Below, piece after piece: positions 12,917 through 26,643 of a stretch of 64,000 nucleotides of DNA. Both the position numbers and the translations under genes were made by a program. Position 1 is the first letter of the stretch; every line of letters begins with the position of its first letter. The stretch is from Cristatella mucedo. Its lineage: Eukaryota; Bryozoa; Phylactolaemata; Cristatellidae. The stretch covers positions 36,383 to 100,382 of the forward strand of contig WPIO01000313.1 of NCBI GenBank assembly GCA_009760855.2, in the 5' to 3' direction. The notes below the pieces were generated by a model that searched no databases, was not told the DNA's origin, and saw nothing but the letters and a program-made list of their open reading frames with translations.

Positions 12917-15900
12917 GTAAGCTCAGAAGTAGAGTTGCAACGCCTACATTAAAAAAAAATGTGTAGCCTAGGCAACGTCTAACTACCATAAAAAGAATTG
13001 TTAAAGCACTGGTGCACTTTTTTAAAATGCCTATGTCTACGATCAACCGACTCCTTAACTCCTCCCAGATTAGCTATATCCCTAGCAATTATCGTGAAGA
13101 TCAAGCAGATTGCTTCTGTAGCATCTTTGTCGACAAGATAGACAAGAGCAGGGATTCCATCCCTAGGGTTGCAGCATAACATGCCTACTGGAATTATGTC
13201 TATACAACTGCATGGAGCTCCTTAACATCAACGTTCAAGGATGCAATGAGTGGCAATATTCTAAAGTGGATATCCTTATCAAAGAAGAGAAATAGGCCGG
13301 TAGACCCTATTCTTGCTCTCCTACTTCCGATATGCTATTATCCATCTTCTGGTTTTATGCATTTTTGAAGCAATAAAGATGTCATTAGCCTTTCTTCACA
13401 TCCCAGCACTTCTCATAAAGGCTATAACCTGGCCACTACTCAAGAAAGCAACGATTGACTGAGAGAAGTTGGGCAACTTCTCAGTCTCTCTTCTATAGCT
13501 AATATAAAAGAAGCTGGACTGATTCGTTGCAGACCAGCTGAACTCTTATAGTGGAATTAGAAACGTCGGTAGTAAGATTCAATATGGTTTTAGAACTAAT
13601 TAGTCAACGGAGTCAACATAACTTCTTGTGTGTTATGACGTTCTTAGTAATGCAGGCTTAAGCTTGTTCGGCTGAATTTTTAGGCTCGTTTTGATACTAT
13701 CGATATGCCAGTGCTCGTGTGTGGTGCGTCATGCCAGTTTATCACTGGCACTGCACTGCAATAGTCCAGTTATTATCTTAGTAGCCCACTCCAGGGAATA
13801 ACCGTTGACGGAAAATGATCAACATGGGACCCTATTTCAAGTTGAGTTGCCTACGGGCTTTGTCCTCAGTTGTGTTCGTTTAACAGTTGAGATCTGACTG
13901 CTTGCCGATTTGATAGCCAGGCACAGTCTAGGCATTCACCACGTAGAGAACACTCACTGGCCCCAATGCTTTTACGCCTCCTAGTCCTTCAGCATGTAAA
14001 ATATTCTCACCTTTCATGGTGCATGTATATATGACATCCACACATAAATGTAAGCAAATCTTTAGAAATTAGATGATTAAAGCAACGTACTCGTTATGGA
14101 AAAAACTGTGGAATGTCCAAATGGGTACGGTTATATGGTACAATTGGCTCTGGTCTTTTATATGTATTTTTGAATCTAAGGCTTCCCATTTCAAATGGAC
14201 CGTTTATTGAACGACCTCGTAAGCTCCACCGTCAAGCCTGCATACCTTCAGGTAAATAATATCGTTAAATTCCGGCTTCTTTAGTCTGGGATACTACATT
14301 TATATTGGGAATTTGTGTGCAGCTTCCTGTCTCGACATCCGAAATTCACTGTTCGTTTGCCAGCATTTGCTACACGGTTTCTTTTTCTTTAGCCCCAGCC
14401 TACCTATCAGATTTGCTTCCCCACGAGGCTAAGCATGCTACTACCCACCCTTCTAAATCTGGTAGTTTACCTACACCTCAAATGAATGTCTAGTCATTTG
14501 GAGACTTGCCATTAGTTCGCATGGTCCTAAAGCCTATACAGACTTCGGCCTATCGTCATGCCATATCCTGACTTTAAAAAGATCTATTAATCCCACCACT
14601 TAGTGGGTCCGTGTGATTTTCCTTTAGTGTGCTTAACTGCGAGGACACCTTTATTGCTGCCATTAGCCACAGTATCATGGTGACCCTGTATGTGTCCCCT
14701 TTAAGTAGATTGTGCTTGCAGTCATGGAGATTCTAGTAACACTTCCGTCATGCTTCCTTTTCAGGGAATGTAAATTACCTGGAAAGTTGTCCTTGGATGC
14801 TGCATAAATGTATTATTATAGCTTATGTTTGAAACGTATGAATGCTGTAGCTTATTTAGCTGTGTGCACTCAGATGCTGTATCGGTGTAGTTGAAATCAT
14901 GTTTAGTTTACATCGCAAATAATATTTTGGTACAGCTACAAATGATCGCACATCGTTTGAACCTAAAATGACGGTTAAAGCAGCTTCACAAACAGCTGGT
15001 GGTCATTAGCTGCAGAACTGTTTAGAACAATTCCAAACGACACTTCATCTGTAATGATACTCAGTATTTCGCTTTATCTAAAACTTAACTCTTTAAATAG
15101 CATTAGTTATTTCAAGCCGGTAACTTTAATCATATTTTCTATTGAAAGGTTTGTCGACTCAGAGTACCTCAGTCGACAAGCTAACTACTTGTCAGTCTTG
15201 TTATCGATGCTTCCGAAGATACAAGAGTGGTCTTCAGATCGGCCTACAAACTTCGCACGTAGTTCATACCAAATTAAAAATAGAATGTGCTGTCCGGTAA
15301 CTACACTATTGAATGCTCACATAGATGTGCTTGGTGGAATGCGATTATTCAAAGGCTTACGACTGCACCTTCTAAAAAAGATTATATCCTCAGCAAATTT
15401 GACGCTTCTTCTTTCGGTGGACACTGTGGCAACTATGCTTTAGCCTTCTCATTTTGTCAAAAATTTGTCGACTGTGTTGGAGACACGATCGAGTTCAGGT
15501 TAGATATAACGAGTGATGCAGAGGGACTTGATAGGGAGGAGATAAAAAAGGTGATGAATACACTTTTCGGTACTTAAACAATTGAGGATAACATCTGTCC
15601 GTCAGATGACGCACTGGCTTGGCTTATTCCATCCGGTTCATGTAGGGCTCAAGTGTCATCCAGCAACCAAGTCACCCATGAAATCTCTCAACGGTCGATC
15701 CACCTTCCGTTGCTGTTCTCCTTTAGTACTCCACATCTGGGAAAAATGTTTCAGCTCCATAGCGTAACATTTCGGTTTTCGGCTGACGATATGCAACTGT
15801 ATTTGTCATTAAAACCGTTGGAACCAGCTGCAGCAACTGATAAACTGAATACTTGCCTTGCCGTCGTTCGATCCTGGATGTTGGCTAATAATATCACACT

Positions 15901-17095
15901 GAGCACTAATTAAACTGGAGGGCTACTCACAGGGTACCAGAAGCATGTGGCAGAACTGCAAAGCTTAGCTCTTCTAATAGGTGATACTGTTGTGCGACCA
16001 TCATTGTTTGCTCTGAGTTAAGTGGCCGCCTTTTGCCTACATTTGGAAAGCTTTTTTAGGAAGACTGCTTCCAGAGCTAATAATAACATCGGTCTCTATT
16101 TAGGATCAGGAACTGTCGTCCACTGTGTCCTGAAAAATATTTAGCTAGCTCTATAGTACTGTCTTATCTACATTATTGTAAATCGCTTTAGGCTTGGCTA
16201 CCTCGAAAAGCCACTAGGCCATTGTACCTAGCTATGAATAGTGCTACAAGGCTAGTTCGGAAATCCCAGAGATTTTTCTACTTCGTTAAGAAAGCTTCGA
16301 TGGCTGCCTAACGATCAATGGATTCAGAGGAGCATTGTCAACTGTGACAGTTAGATTAAGGCTTTAGAGATGACTGACTCTGATTGCCAATATTAGCTTG
16401 CTGCAGTGTTGTATTTGCACAAATGCTGCAACATTGTATCTTGTTCTTACTTAAAAGTTTCCGACAAAAGGAACCAAGCAGCCTCCTAGCTTCGTGTCAC
16501 TGAGTTTCGTCAACTTAGGTCACCTCTCTAAAAGAATATGTCGTCATGCTGTTCTGCATGCTGCCTTCTTCGGGGACCAGTAATTTACATTGATACAAGC
16601 AGCGATCCATGTGTATCCTTGAGTAAACCTACGAGGCACCTCAAACAGTGAAGTCGTTGACTGATATCACAACTTTTCGAGGCTATATGACATTAAAGAC
16701 GAAACTTATGTTAGATGTGTTCACTTTATTGGCTTCCGGTAGTTTTTATGTTCGCTATCTATGCATGCTATATACGTATTGCTGTCTCAAATTAGTTTGT
16801 TGTTGGTCTTTATGCTTATTTCAGCAGCTGTGAACTGTTGCATAATTTGAACAACTCTGGAAGTCTTCATTTGTGCAACGTGTAAAGCGAACATTATTAA
16901 AGTGCTACGTTCACGTTGCGGATTATGTTCAACAGATGTTTTACTAGTGCTGTTTATAATGCCGATTATAGTGTGACTGCTATGTGCTGTGTCTGCTACC
17001 TATTTACAATACGTTTTTGCTGTTAACTTCCCTGATGGCAATTTTATGAGGCTTGCAAGAGTGTAAACGAGGTTTAATTTTAATTTTTTTTTTAG
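12917..17095 (+). mobile_element. Intron D: two decayed LINE pieces
   Basis: The left part (12917 to about 15050) is nearly identical to intron A. From about 15050 it follows the B-like pattern, with LNSLNSIS at 15054 onward and SNQVTHEISQRSI at 15653. After the RT core it is beta class, almost identical to intron E from about 20100. The RT island at 15653-15913 is open through SADDMQLYLSLKPLEP, but the sequence before and after is stopped. The strand is +, the same as the host gene. Confidence 0.85.
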
Positions 17096-17236
17096 CTCGT
17101 GCTGCTAGAAATCAGTGGAAACGAGGAGCTAACCACTTTACCTTCCTCGATATACCAGCTTCAAGCTCTGAAAAGGCTGATGGCTCGTTCTTGTGGCCTA
17201 ACTGAACTGCGGGACTCCTGGGACGGCATGAAGTCG
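17096..17236 (+). CDS. LRR exon E of ROCO gene (type 2)
   Basis: This is a 141-nt phase-0 exon with a T-rich acceptor and donor gtaagc. It encodes LVLLEISGNEELTTLP and ALKRLMARSCGLTELR, ending DSWDGMKS. It is identical to exon F and one base different from exon C. The open frame with two full LRRs supports its use in the ROCO mRNA, although a recent duplicate would look open even without selection. Confidence 0.88.
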
Positions 17237-20200
17237 GTAAGCTCAGAAGTAAAATTGCCAAGCTTAGATTTAAAATAGAAGTTTAGCCTAGGCCACGTCT
17301 ACCTAATATAAAAAATAATTGTTGAAGCACTGGTGCACTTTTCTAAAATTCCGACGTCTACGGCCAACAATCACCTTAAACCCTCTGAGGTTACCTATTT
17401 ACCTAGTGATCCTTGTGATGATCATGATCAGAGCTTCTGTATCATCTTTGTCAACAAGATATAAAAGATCATATTCCAGCCCTAAGGTGGCAGCTTAACA
17501 TACCAATTGGTACCATATCTTTCAACTGCATCCAGTTCCACAGTATCTACGTTCAAGGAAGCAATGGGTGGCAATATTCTAAAGTGGATATCCCAATCAA
17601 AGAAGAGAAATAGTCCAGTAGGCCCTATTCTTGCTCTCCTGTTTCTGACATGCTATTGTCTTCTGGTTCTATGCAAATGGTACACAATAAAGATGTCATT
17701 AGCCTTTTTTCAAGTCCCAGCACCTTTCAAAAAGGCATTATTTAGGCTACTACTCATTAAAGCAACTATTGACCATGAGAACTTGAGCAACTTCTCTGTT
17801 TCTCTTCTACAGCTCCTATAAAGAAAGCTGGACTGATTCGTGGCAGACCAGCTGAACTCTTATATTGGAATTGCTCACGTAGCGAGTAAGATTCAATCTG
17901 GTTATAGAACTAATCAGTCCACGGAGTCAACATAACTTCAGGTGTATTGTGTATGACCTTCTTAGGTATGGAGGCTTAAGCTTGTTTGGCTCGAGCTCTC
18001 GGCCGGTCTTGACACAATCAATCAGCCAGCCCATCGTGAGTGCGGTCCATCTTGCATGCTCATCACTGGCACTGCACTGCAATGGTCGAGTTTCTATCTC
18101 AGTAGCCGACTCCAGAAAATAATTGTTTACGGACAAAGATCACTCTCGGACCTTTTTTCAAGTAGAGGTGTCTCACGGCTCTGTGCTTAGTTGTGTTCGT
18201 TTAACAGTTTAGACTGACCACTTGCCAATGTGATAGCCAGGCACAATCTAGGCTTTCACCACGTATAGAACACTCACTGGCCCCTTTGCTTTTACGCCAC
18301 CTAGTCCTTCAGTGTGTAAAATATTCTCACCTTTCATGCTGCATGTATATATGAAATCCATTCATGAATGTAAGCAAATCTTTATAAATTAGATGATTAA
18401 AGCAACTTACTCGTAATGGAAAAAACTGTGGAATTTCCAAATGGGTACGGTTATATTGTACAATCGGCTCTGGTCTTTTATATGTGTTATTGAATCTAAG
18501 GCTTCGCATTCCAAATGGACCGTTTATTGAACGACCACATGAGTTCCACTGTCAAGCCTGCATGCCTTCAGCTAAATAATATCATTAAATTCCGGCTTCT
18601 TCAGTCTGGAATAATACATTTATATTGGGAATTTTTGTGCGGCTTCCTGTCTCGACCTCCGAATTTCACTGTTCGTTTGCCAGCATTTGCAACCAGGTTC
18701 CTTTTTCTTTAGCCCCAGCCTACCTATCAGGTTTGCTTCCCCACGAGGCTAAGCATGCTACTACCCACCCTTCTAAATCTGGTGGGTTACCTACACCTCC
18801 AATGAATGTCTAATCCTTTGGAGACCTTGTCATTAGTTCGCATGGTTCTAAAGCCTGAACAGACTTTGGCCAATCGTCATGACGGATCCTGACATTAAAG
18901 GATGTTTAAAAGTATATAACTATCCCACCACTTAGTGGGTCCATGTGATTTTCCTTTTGTGTGCCTAACTGCGAGGACAATTTATTGCTGCCATTAGCCA
19001 CTGTAGCATGGTGACCCTGTATGTGTCACCTCAAACTAGGTTGTGCTTGTAGTCATGGAGCATTCTAGTAACAGTTTCGTCCTGCTCTCTTTTAAGGAAA
19101 TTTAAGTTACTTAGTTGTCTTAAGATGCTTCGTAAATGTATTATCATTGCTTATATATAAAAACTTATGAATGCTGAAGCCTATTGAGGTGTGTACACTC
19201 TGATGCTGCACGGTGTATCTGGAATCATGTCTAGTTCATATTGAAAATAATATTTTTGATATGGCTAAAAATGATTACACATTGTTGGAACCTAAAATGA
19301 CGGTTAAAGCAGCTTCGCAAACAGCTGGTGTTTCTTAGCTGCAGAACTGTTTAGAACAATTCCAAACAAGACTTCACCTGTAATGATACTTAGCATTTCG
19401 CTTTATCTAAAACTTAATGCTTTAAATAGCATTAGTTTTTTAAAGCTGGTAACTTTAATCATATTTTCTATTGAAAGGTTTGTCGACTCAGAGTACCTCA
19501 GTCGACAAGCTAATTACTTGTCAGTCTTTTTATCGATGCTTCCAAAGATACAAGAATTGTCTTCAGATCAGCGTACGAAGTTCGCATGTAGTTCATACCA
19601 AATTAAAAATACAAGGAGCTGTTCGGTAACTACGCTATTAACTGCTCACATATATGAGCTTGGTGGAATGCGATTATTCAAAGGCTGATGACTGCACCCT
19701 CTAAGAAAGATTATATCCTCAGCAAACTTGACGCTTCTACTTTCGGTGGACACTGGTAACTATTCTTTAGCCTTCTCATTCGGTCAATAATTCTTGGACT
19801 TTGTTGGAAACACGGTCGAGTTCAGGTTAGATAAAAAGAGTGATGCAGAGGATCTTGATAGGGAGAAGATAAAAAAAAAGTGACTAATACACTTTTTGGT
19901 ACTTAAACAGTTGCGGACAACATCTGTCCGTCAGATGAAGAACTGGCTTGGTTTATTCCATCCGGTTCATGTAGGGCTCAAGTGTCATCCAGCAACCAAG
20001 TCACCTGTGGAATCCCTCAACGGTCCATCCTCGTTCCGTTGTTGTTCTCCTTAAGTACTCTAAATCTGAGAAAAGTGTTTCAGCTCCATGGCGAAACATT
20101 TCGGTTTTCGGCTGACGATATGCAACTGTATTTGTCATTAAAACCGTTGGAACCAGCTGCAGCAACTGATAAACTGAATACTTGCCTTGCCGTCGTTCGA

Positions 20201-21426
20201 TCCTGGATGTTGGCTAATAATATCACACTGAGCACTAATTAAACTGGAGGGCTACTCACAGGGTACCAGAAGCATGTGGCAGAACTGCAAAGCTTAGCTC
20301 TTCTAATAGGTGATACTGTTGTGCGACCATCATTGTTTGCTCTGAGTTAAGTGGCCGCCTTTTGCCTACATTTGGAAAGCTTTTTTAGGAAGACTGCTTC
20401 CAGAGCTAATAATAACATCGGTCTCTATTTAGGATCAGGAACTGTCGTCCACTGTGTCCTGAAAAATATTTAGCTAGCTCTATAGTACTGTCTTATCTAC
20501 ATTATTGTAAATCGCTTTAGGCTTGGCTACCTCGAAAAGCCACTAGGCCATTGTACCTAGCTATGAATAGTGCTACAAGGCTAGTTCGGAAATCCCAGAG
20601 ATTTTTCTACTTCGTTAAGAAAGCTTCGATGGCTGCCTAACGATCAATGGATTCAGAGGAGCATTGTCAACTGTGACAGTTAGATTAAGGCTTTAGAGAT
20701 GACTGACTCTGATTGCCAATATTAGCTTGCTGCAGTGTTGTATTTGCACAAATGCTGCAACATTGTATCTTGTTCTTACTTAAAAGTTTCCGACAAAAGG
20801 AACCAAGCAGCCTCCTAGCTTCGTGTCACTGAGTTTCGTCAACTTAGGTCACCTCTCTAAAAGAATATGTCGTCATGCTGTTCTGCATGCTGCCTTCTTC
20901 GGGGACCAGTAATTTACATTGATACAAGCAGCGATCCATGTGTATCCTTGAGTAAACCTACGAGGCACCTCAAACAGTGAAGTCGTTGACTGATATCACA
21001 ACTTTTCGAGGCTATATGACATTAAAGACGAAACTTATGTTAGATGTGTTCACTTTATTGGCTTCCGGTAGTTTTTATGTTCGCTATCTATGCATGCTAT
21101 ATACGTATTGCTGTCTCAAATTAGTTTGTTGTTGGTCTTTATGCTTATTTCAGCAGCTGTGAACTGTTGCATAATTTGAACAACTCTGGAAGTCTTCATT
21201 TGTGCAAACGTGTAAAGCGAACATTATTAAAGTGCTACGTTCACGTTGCGGATTATGTTCAACAGATGTTTTACTAGTGCTGTTTATAATGCCGATTATA
21301 GTGTGACTGCTATGTGCTGTGTCTGCTACCTATTTACAATACGTTTTTGCTGTTAACTTCCCTGATGGCAATTTTATGAGGCTTGCAAGAGTGTAAACGA
21401 GGTTTAATTTTAATTTTTTTTTTTAG
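17237..21426 (+). mobile_element. Intron E: two decayed LINE pieces, mosaic
   Basis: The left piece is type 2. The right piece begins with the C/F-like form SNQVTCGIPQRSILVPLLF at 19982, then switches to the D-like beta class between about 20094 and 20103, just upstream of SADDMQLY. From there it matches intron D almost base for base through exon F. The switch is seen from diagnostic bases: atggcgaaacatt is C/F-like, and cggttttcgg a few bases later is D-like. The LINE frames are broken throughout. Confidence 0.87.
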
Positions 21427-21567
21427 CTCGTGCTGCTAGAAATCAGTGGAAACGAGGAGCTAACCACTTTACCTTCCTCGATATACCAGCTTCAAGCTCT
21501 GAAAAGGCTGATGGCTCGTTCTTGTGGCCTAACTGAACTGCGGGACTCCTGGGACGGCATGAAGTCG
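21427..21567 (+). CDS. LRR exon F of ROCO gene (type 2)
   Basis: This is a 141-nt phase-0 exon with the same sequence as exon E, encoding two LRRs (LVLLEISGNEELTTLP, then ALKRLMARSCGLTELR). It follows exon E directly, so type-2 exons occur side by side here, breaking the otherwise alternating order. The acceptor (long T run, then ag) and donor (gtaagc) are intact. The intron after it is the longest in the array. Confidence 0.88.
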
Positions 21568-24500
21568 GTAAGCTCAGAAGTAAAATTGCCAAGCTTAGAT
21601 TTAAAATAGAAGTTTAGCCTAGGCCACGTCTACCTAATATAAAAAATAATTGTTGAAGCACTGGTGCACTTTTCTAAAATTCCGACGTCTACGGCCAACA
21701 ATCACCTTAAACCCTCTGAGGTTACCTATTTACCTAGTGATCCTTGTGATGATCATGATCAGAGCTTCTGTATCATCTTTGTCAACAAGATATAAAAGAT
21801 CATATTCCAGCCCTAAGGTGGCAGCTTAACATACCAATTGGTACCATATCTTTCAACTGCATCCAGTTCCACAGTATCTACGTTCAAGGAAGCAATGGGT
21901 GGCAATATTCTAAAGTGGATATCCCAATCAAAGAAGAGAAATAGTCCAGTAGGCCCTATTCTTGCTCTCCTGTTTCTGACATGCTATTGTCTTCTGGTTC
22001 TATGCAAATGGTACACAATAAAGATGTCATTAGCCTTTTTTCAAGTCCCAGCACCTTTCAAAAAGGCATTATTTAGGCTACTACTCATTAAAGCAACTAT
22101 TGACCATGAGAACTTGAGCAACTTCTCTGTTTCTCTTCTACAGCTCCTATAAAGAAAGCTGGACTGATTCGTGGCAGACCAGCTGAACTCTTATATTGGA
22201 ATTGCTCACGTAGCGAGTAAGATTCAATCTGGTTATAGAACTAATCAGTCCACGGAGTCAACATAACTTCGGGTGTATTATGTATGACCTTCTTAGGTAT
22301 GGAGGTTTAAGCTTGTTTGGCTTGAGCTTTCGGCCGGTCTTGACACAATCGATCTGCCAGCCCATCGTGAGTGCTGTCCATCTTGCATGTTCATCACTGG
22401 CACTGCACTGCAATGGTCGAGTTCCTATCTCAGTAGCCGATTCCAGAAAATAATTGTTTACGGACAAAGATCACTATCGGACCTTGTTTTAAGTAGAGGT
22501 GTCTCAGGGCTCTGTGCTTAGTTGTGTTCGTTTAACACGTTTAGAACAATTCCAAACGACACTTCATCTGTAATGATACCTAGCATTTCGCTTTATCTAA
22601 AACTTTACTCATTAAATAGCATTAGTTATTTAAATATAAAAATATTCTAAAGTGGATATCCTTATCAAAGAAGAGAAATAGTCAAGTAGACCCTATTCTT
22701 GCTCTCCTGCTTCCGATATGCTATTATCCATCTTCTGGTTCTATGCATATTTAAAGCGATAAAGATGTCATTAGCCTTTCTTCAAATCCCAGCACCTCTC
22801 AGAAAGGCTATAACCTGGCCACTACTCAAGAAAGCAACGATTGACTGAGAGAAGTTGGGCAACTTCTCAGTCTCTCTTCTATAGCTAATATAAAAGAAGC
22901 TGGACTGATTCGTTGCAGACCAGCTGAACTCTGATAGTGGAATTAGTAACGTCGGTAGTAAGATTCAATCTGGTTATAGAACTAATCAGTCCACGGAGTC
23001 AACATAACTTCAGGTGTATTGTGTATGACCTTCTTAGGTATGGAGGCTTAAGCTTGTTTGGCTCGAGCTCTCGGCCGGTCTTGACACAATCAATCAGCCA
23101 GCCCATCGTGAGTGCGGTCCATCTTGCATGCTCATCACTGGCACTGCACTGCAATGGTCGAGTTTCTATCTCAGTAGCCGACTCCAGAAAATAATTGTTT
23201 ACGGACAAAGATCACTCTCGGACCTTTTTTCAAGTAGAGGTGTCTCACGGCTCTGTGCTTAGTTGTGTTCGTTTAACAGTTTAGACTGACCACTTGCCAA
23301 TGTGATAGCCAGGCACAATCTAGGCTTTCACCACGTATAGAACACTCACTGGCCCCTTTGCTTTTACGCCACCTAGTCCTTCAGTGTGTAAAATATTCTC
23401 ACCTTTCATGCTGCATGTATATATGAAATCCATTCATGAATGTAAGCAAATCTTTATAAATTAGATGATTAAAGCAACTTACTCGTAATGGAAAAAACTG
23501 TGGAATTTCCAAATGGGTACGGTTATATTGTACAATCGGCTCTGGTCTTTTATATGTGTTATTGAATCTAAGGCTTCGCATTCCAAATGGACCGTTTATT
23601 GAACGACCACATGAGTTCCACTGTCAAGCCTGCATGCCTTCAGCTAAATAATATCATTAAATTCCGGCTTCTTCAGTCTGGAATAATACATTTATATTGG
23701 GAATTTTTGTGCGGCTTCCTGTCTCGACCTCCGAATTTCACTGTTCGTTTGCCAGCATTTGCAACCAGGTTCCTTTTTTTTTTAGCCCCAGCCTACCTAT
23801 CAGGTTTGCTTCCCCACGAGGCTAAGCATGCTACTACCCACCCTTCTAAATCTGGTGGGTTACCTACACCTCCAATGAATGTCTAATCCTTTGGAGACCT
23901 TGTCATTAGTTCGCATGGTTCTAAAGCCTGAACAGACTTTGGCCAATCGTCATGACGGATCCTGACATTAAAGGATGTTTAAAAGTATATAACTATCCCA
24001 CCACTTAGTGGGTCCATGTGATTTTCCTTTTGTGTGCCTAACTGCGAGGACAATTTATTGCTGCCATTAGCCACTGTAGCATGGTGACCCTGTATGTGTC
24101 ACCTCAAACTAGGTTGTGCTTGTAGTCATGGAGCATTCTAGTAACAGTTTCGTCCTGCTCTCTTTTAAGGAAATTTAAGTTACTTAGTTGTCTTAAGATG
24201 CTTCGTAAATGTATTATCATTGCTTATATATAAAACTTATGAATGCTGAAGCCTATTGAGGTGTGTACACTCTGATGCTGCACGGTGTATCTGGAATCAT
24301 GTCTAGTTCATATTGAAAATAATATTTTTGATATGGCTAAAAATGATTACACATTGTTGGAACCTAAAATGACGGTTAAAGCAGCTTCGCAAACAGCTGG
24401 TGTTTCTTAGCTGCAGAACTGTTTAGAACAATTCCAAACAAGACTTCACCTGTAATGATACTTAGCATTTCGCTTTATCTAAAACTTAATGCTTTAAATA

Positions 24501-26502
24501 GCATTATTTATTTAAAGCTGGTAACTTTAATCATATTTTCTATTGAAAGGTTTGTCGACTCAGAGTACCTCAGTCGACAAGCTAATTACTTGTCAGTCTT
24601 TTTATCGATGCTTCCAAAGATACAAGAATTGTCTTCAGATCAGCGTACGAAGTTCGCATGTAGTTCATACCAAATTAAAAATACAAGGAGCTGTTCGGTA
24701 ACTACGCTATTAACTGCTCACATATATGAGCTTGGTGGAATGCGATTATTCAAAGGCTGATGACTGCACCCTCTAAGAAAGATTATATCCTCAGCAAACT
24801 TGACGCTTCTACTTTCGGTGGACACTGGTAACTATTCTTTAGCCTTCTCATTCGGTCAATAATTCTTGGACTTTGTTGGAAACACGGTCGAGTTCAGGTT
24901 AGATAAAAAGAGTGATGCAGAGGATCTTGATAGGGAGAAGATAAAAAAAAAGTGACTAATACACTTTTTGGTACTTAAACAGTTGCGGACAACATCTGTC
25001 CGTCAGATGAAGAACTGGCTTGGTTTATTCCATCCGGTTCATGTAGGGCTCAAGTGTCATCCAGCAACCAAGTCACCTGTGGAATCCCTCAACGGTCCAT
25101 CCTCGTTCCGTTGTTGTTCTCCTTAAGTACTCTAAATCTGAGAAAAGTGTTTCAGCTCCATGGCGAAACATTTCGCTTTTCGGCTGACGATATGCAACTG
25201 TATTTGTCATTAAAACCGTTGGAACCAGCTGCAGCAACTGATAAACTGAATACTTGCCTTGCCGTAGTTCGATCCAGGATGTTGGCTAATAATATCACAC
25301 TGAGCACTAATTAAACTGGAGGGCTACTCACAGGGTACCAGAAGCATGTGGCAGGACTGCAAGGCTTATCTCTTCTAATAGGTAATACTGTTGTGCGACC
25401 ATCATTGTTTGCTCGGAGTTGGGGTGCCGTCTTTAGCCTACGTTTGGAAAGCTTCGTTAGGAAGACTGCTTCCAGAGCTAATAATGACATCGATCTCTAT
25501 TTAGGATCAGGAACTGTCGTCCACTGTGTCCTGAACAATATTTTTGCTAGCGCCATAGTACTCTCTTATCTACATTTTTTTGTAAATCCCTTTAGGCTTG
25601 GCTACCTCGAAAAGCCACTAGGCCATTGTAGCTAGCTATGAATAGTGCTACAAGGCTAGTTCGGAAATCCCAGAGATTTTTCTACTTCGTTAAGAAAGCT
25701 TCGATGGCTGCCTATCGATCAACGGATGCAGAGGAGCATTGTCAACTGTGACAGTTACGTTAAGGCTTTAGAGATGAGTGGCACTGATTGTCAACATTAG
25801 CTTGCTGCAGTGTTGTATCTGGCACAAATGCTGCAACATTGTATCTTGTTCTTACTTAAAAGTTTCCGACAAAAGGAACCAAGCAGCTTCCTAGCTTCGT
25901 GTCACCGAATTTCGTCAACTTAGGTCACCTCTTCAAAAGAATATGTCCTCAGGCTTTTCTGCATACCACATTCTTCGGGTACCAGTAATTTACATTGATA
26001 CAAGCAGCGAATCCATGTGCATCCTTGAGTAAACCTACGAGGCACCTCAAACAGTGAAGTCGTTGACTGATATCACAACTTTTCGAGGCTATCTGACATT
26101 CAAGACGAAACTTGTGTTAGATGTGTTCACTGTATTTACTTCCGGAAGTTTTTTACGTTCACTATCTATGTATGCTATATACGTATTGCTGTCTCAAATT
26201 AGTTTTTGTTGGGCTTCATGCTTACTTTAGCAGCTGTAAACTTTTGCATAATTTGTACGACTCTGGAAGTCTTCATTTGTGCCTCACGTCAAGCGAACAT
26301 AAATAAAGTGCTACGTTCACGGTGCGGATGATGTTCGACAGATGTTTTACTAGTGCTGTTTATAATGCCGATTATTGTACGACTTCTATGTGCTGTGTCT
26401 GCTACCTATTCATAATACGTTTTTGCTGTTAACTTCCCTTATAGCAATTTTATAAGGCTTGCAAGAGTGCAAACCAGGTATACTTTCCATTTCTGTTTCT
26501 AG
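21568..26502 (+). mobile_element. Intron F: decayed LINEs with extra rearranged block
   Basis: This intron is about 740 bp longer than its neighbours. Up to about 22537 it is type-2 left sequence. A piece of about 100 bp from the right half follows (22538-22635), then a type-1 left segment (about 22644-22970), then type-2 left sequence again, so that the block at 22258-22467 is repeated at 22999-23208. The rest is ordinary: the left piece ends near 24200, the RT core is at 25054-25314 (SNQVTCGIPQRSILVPLLF, SADDMQLY) and the C-terminal part at 25348-25635 (alpha class). It leads to a type-1 exon. Confidence 0.88.
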
Positions 26503-26643
26503 CTTACGCACCTCGATATCAGCGGGAACAAGAAGCTAACCACTTTACCTTCTTCGATATGCCAGCTTCAAGCTCTGACAATGCTGGAGGCTCAGTCTTG
26601 TGGCCTAACTAAACTGCCAGACTCCTGGAAAGGCATGAAGTCG
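26503..26643 (+). CDS. LRR exon G of ROCO gene (type 1)
   Basis: This is a 141-nt phase-0 exon, identical to exons B and D, encoding two LRRs and ending SWKGMKS before the donor gtaagc. The acceptor is tttctgtttctag. The flanking intron sequence on its right is also nearly identical to that after exon B, including small deletions. So the B-unit and G-unit, 22 kb apart, are closer to each other than to the units between them. Confidence 0.9.
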
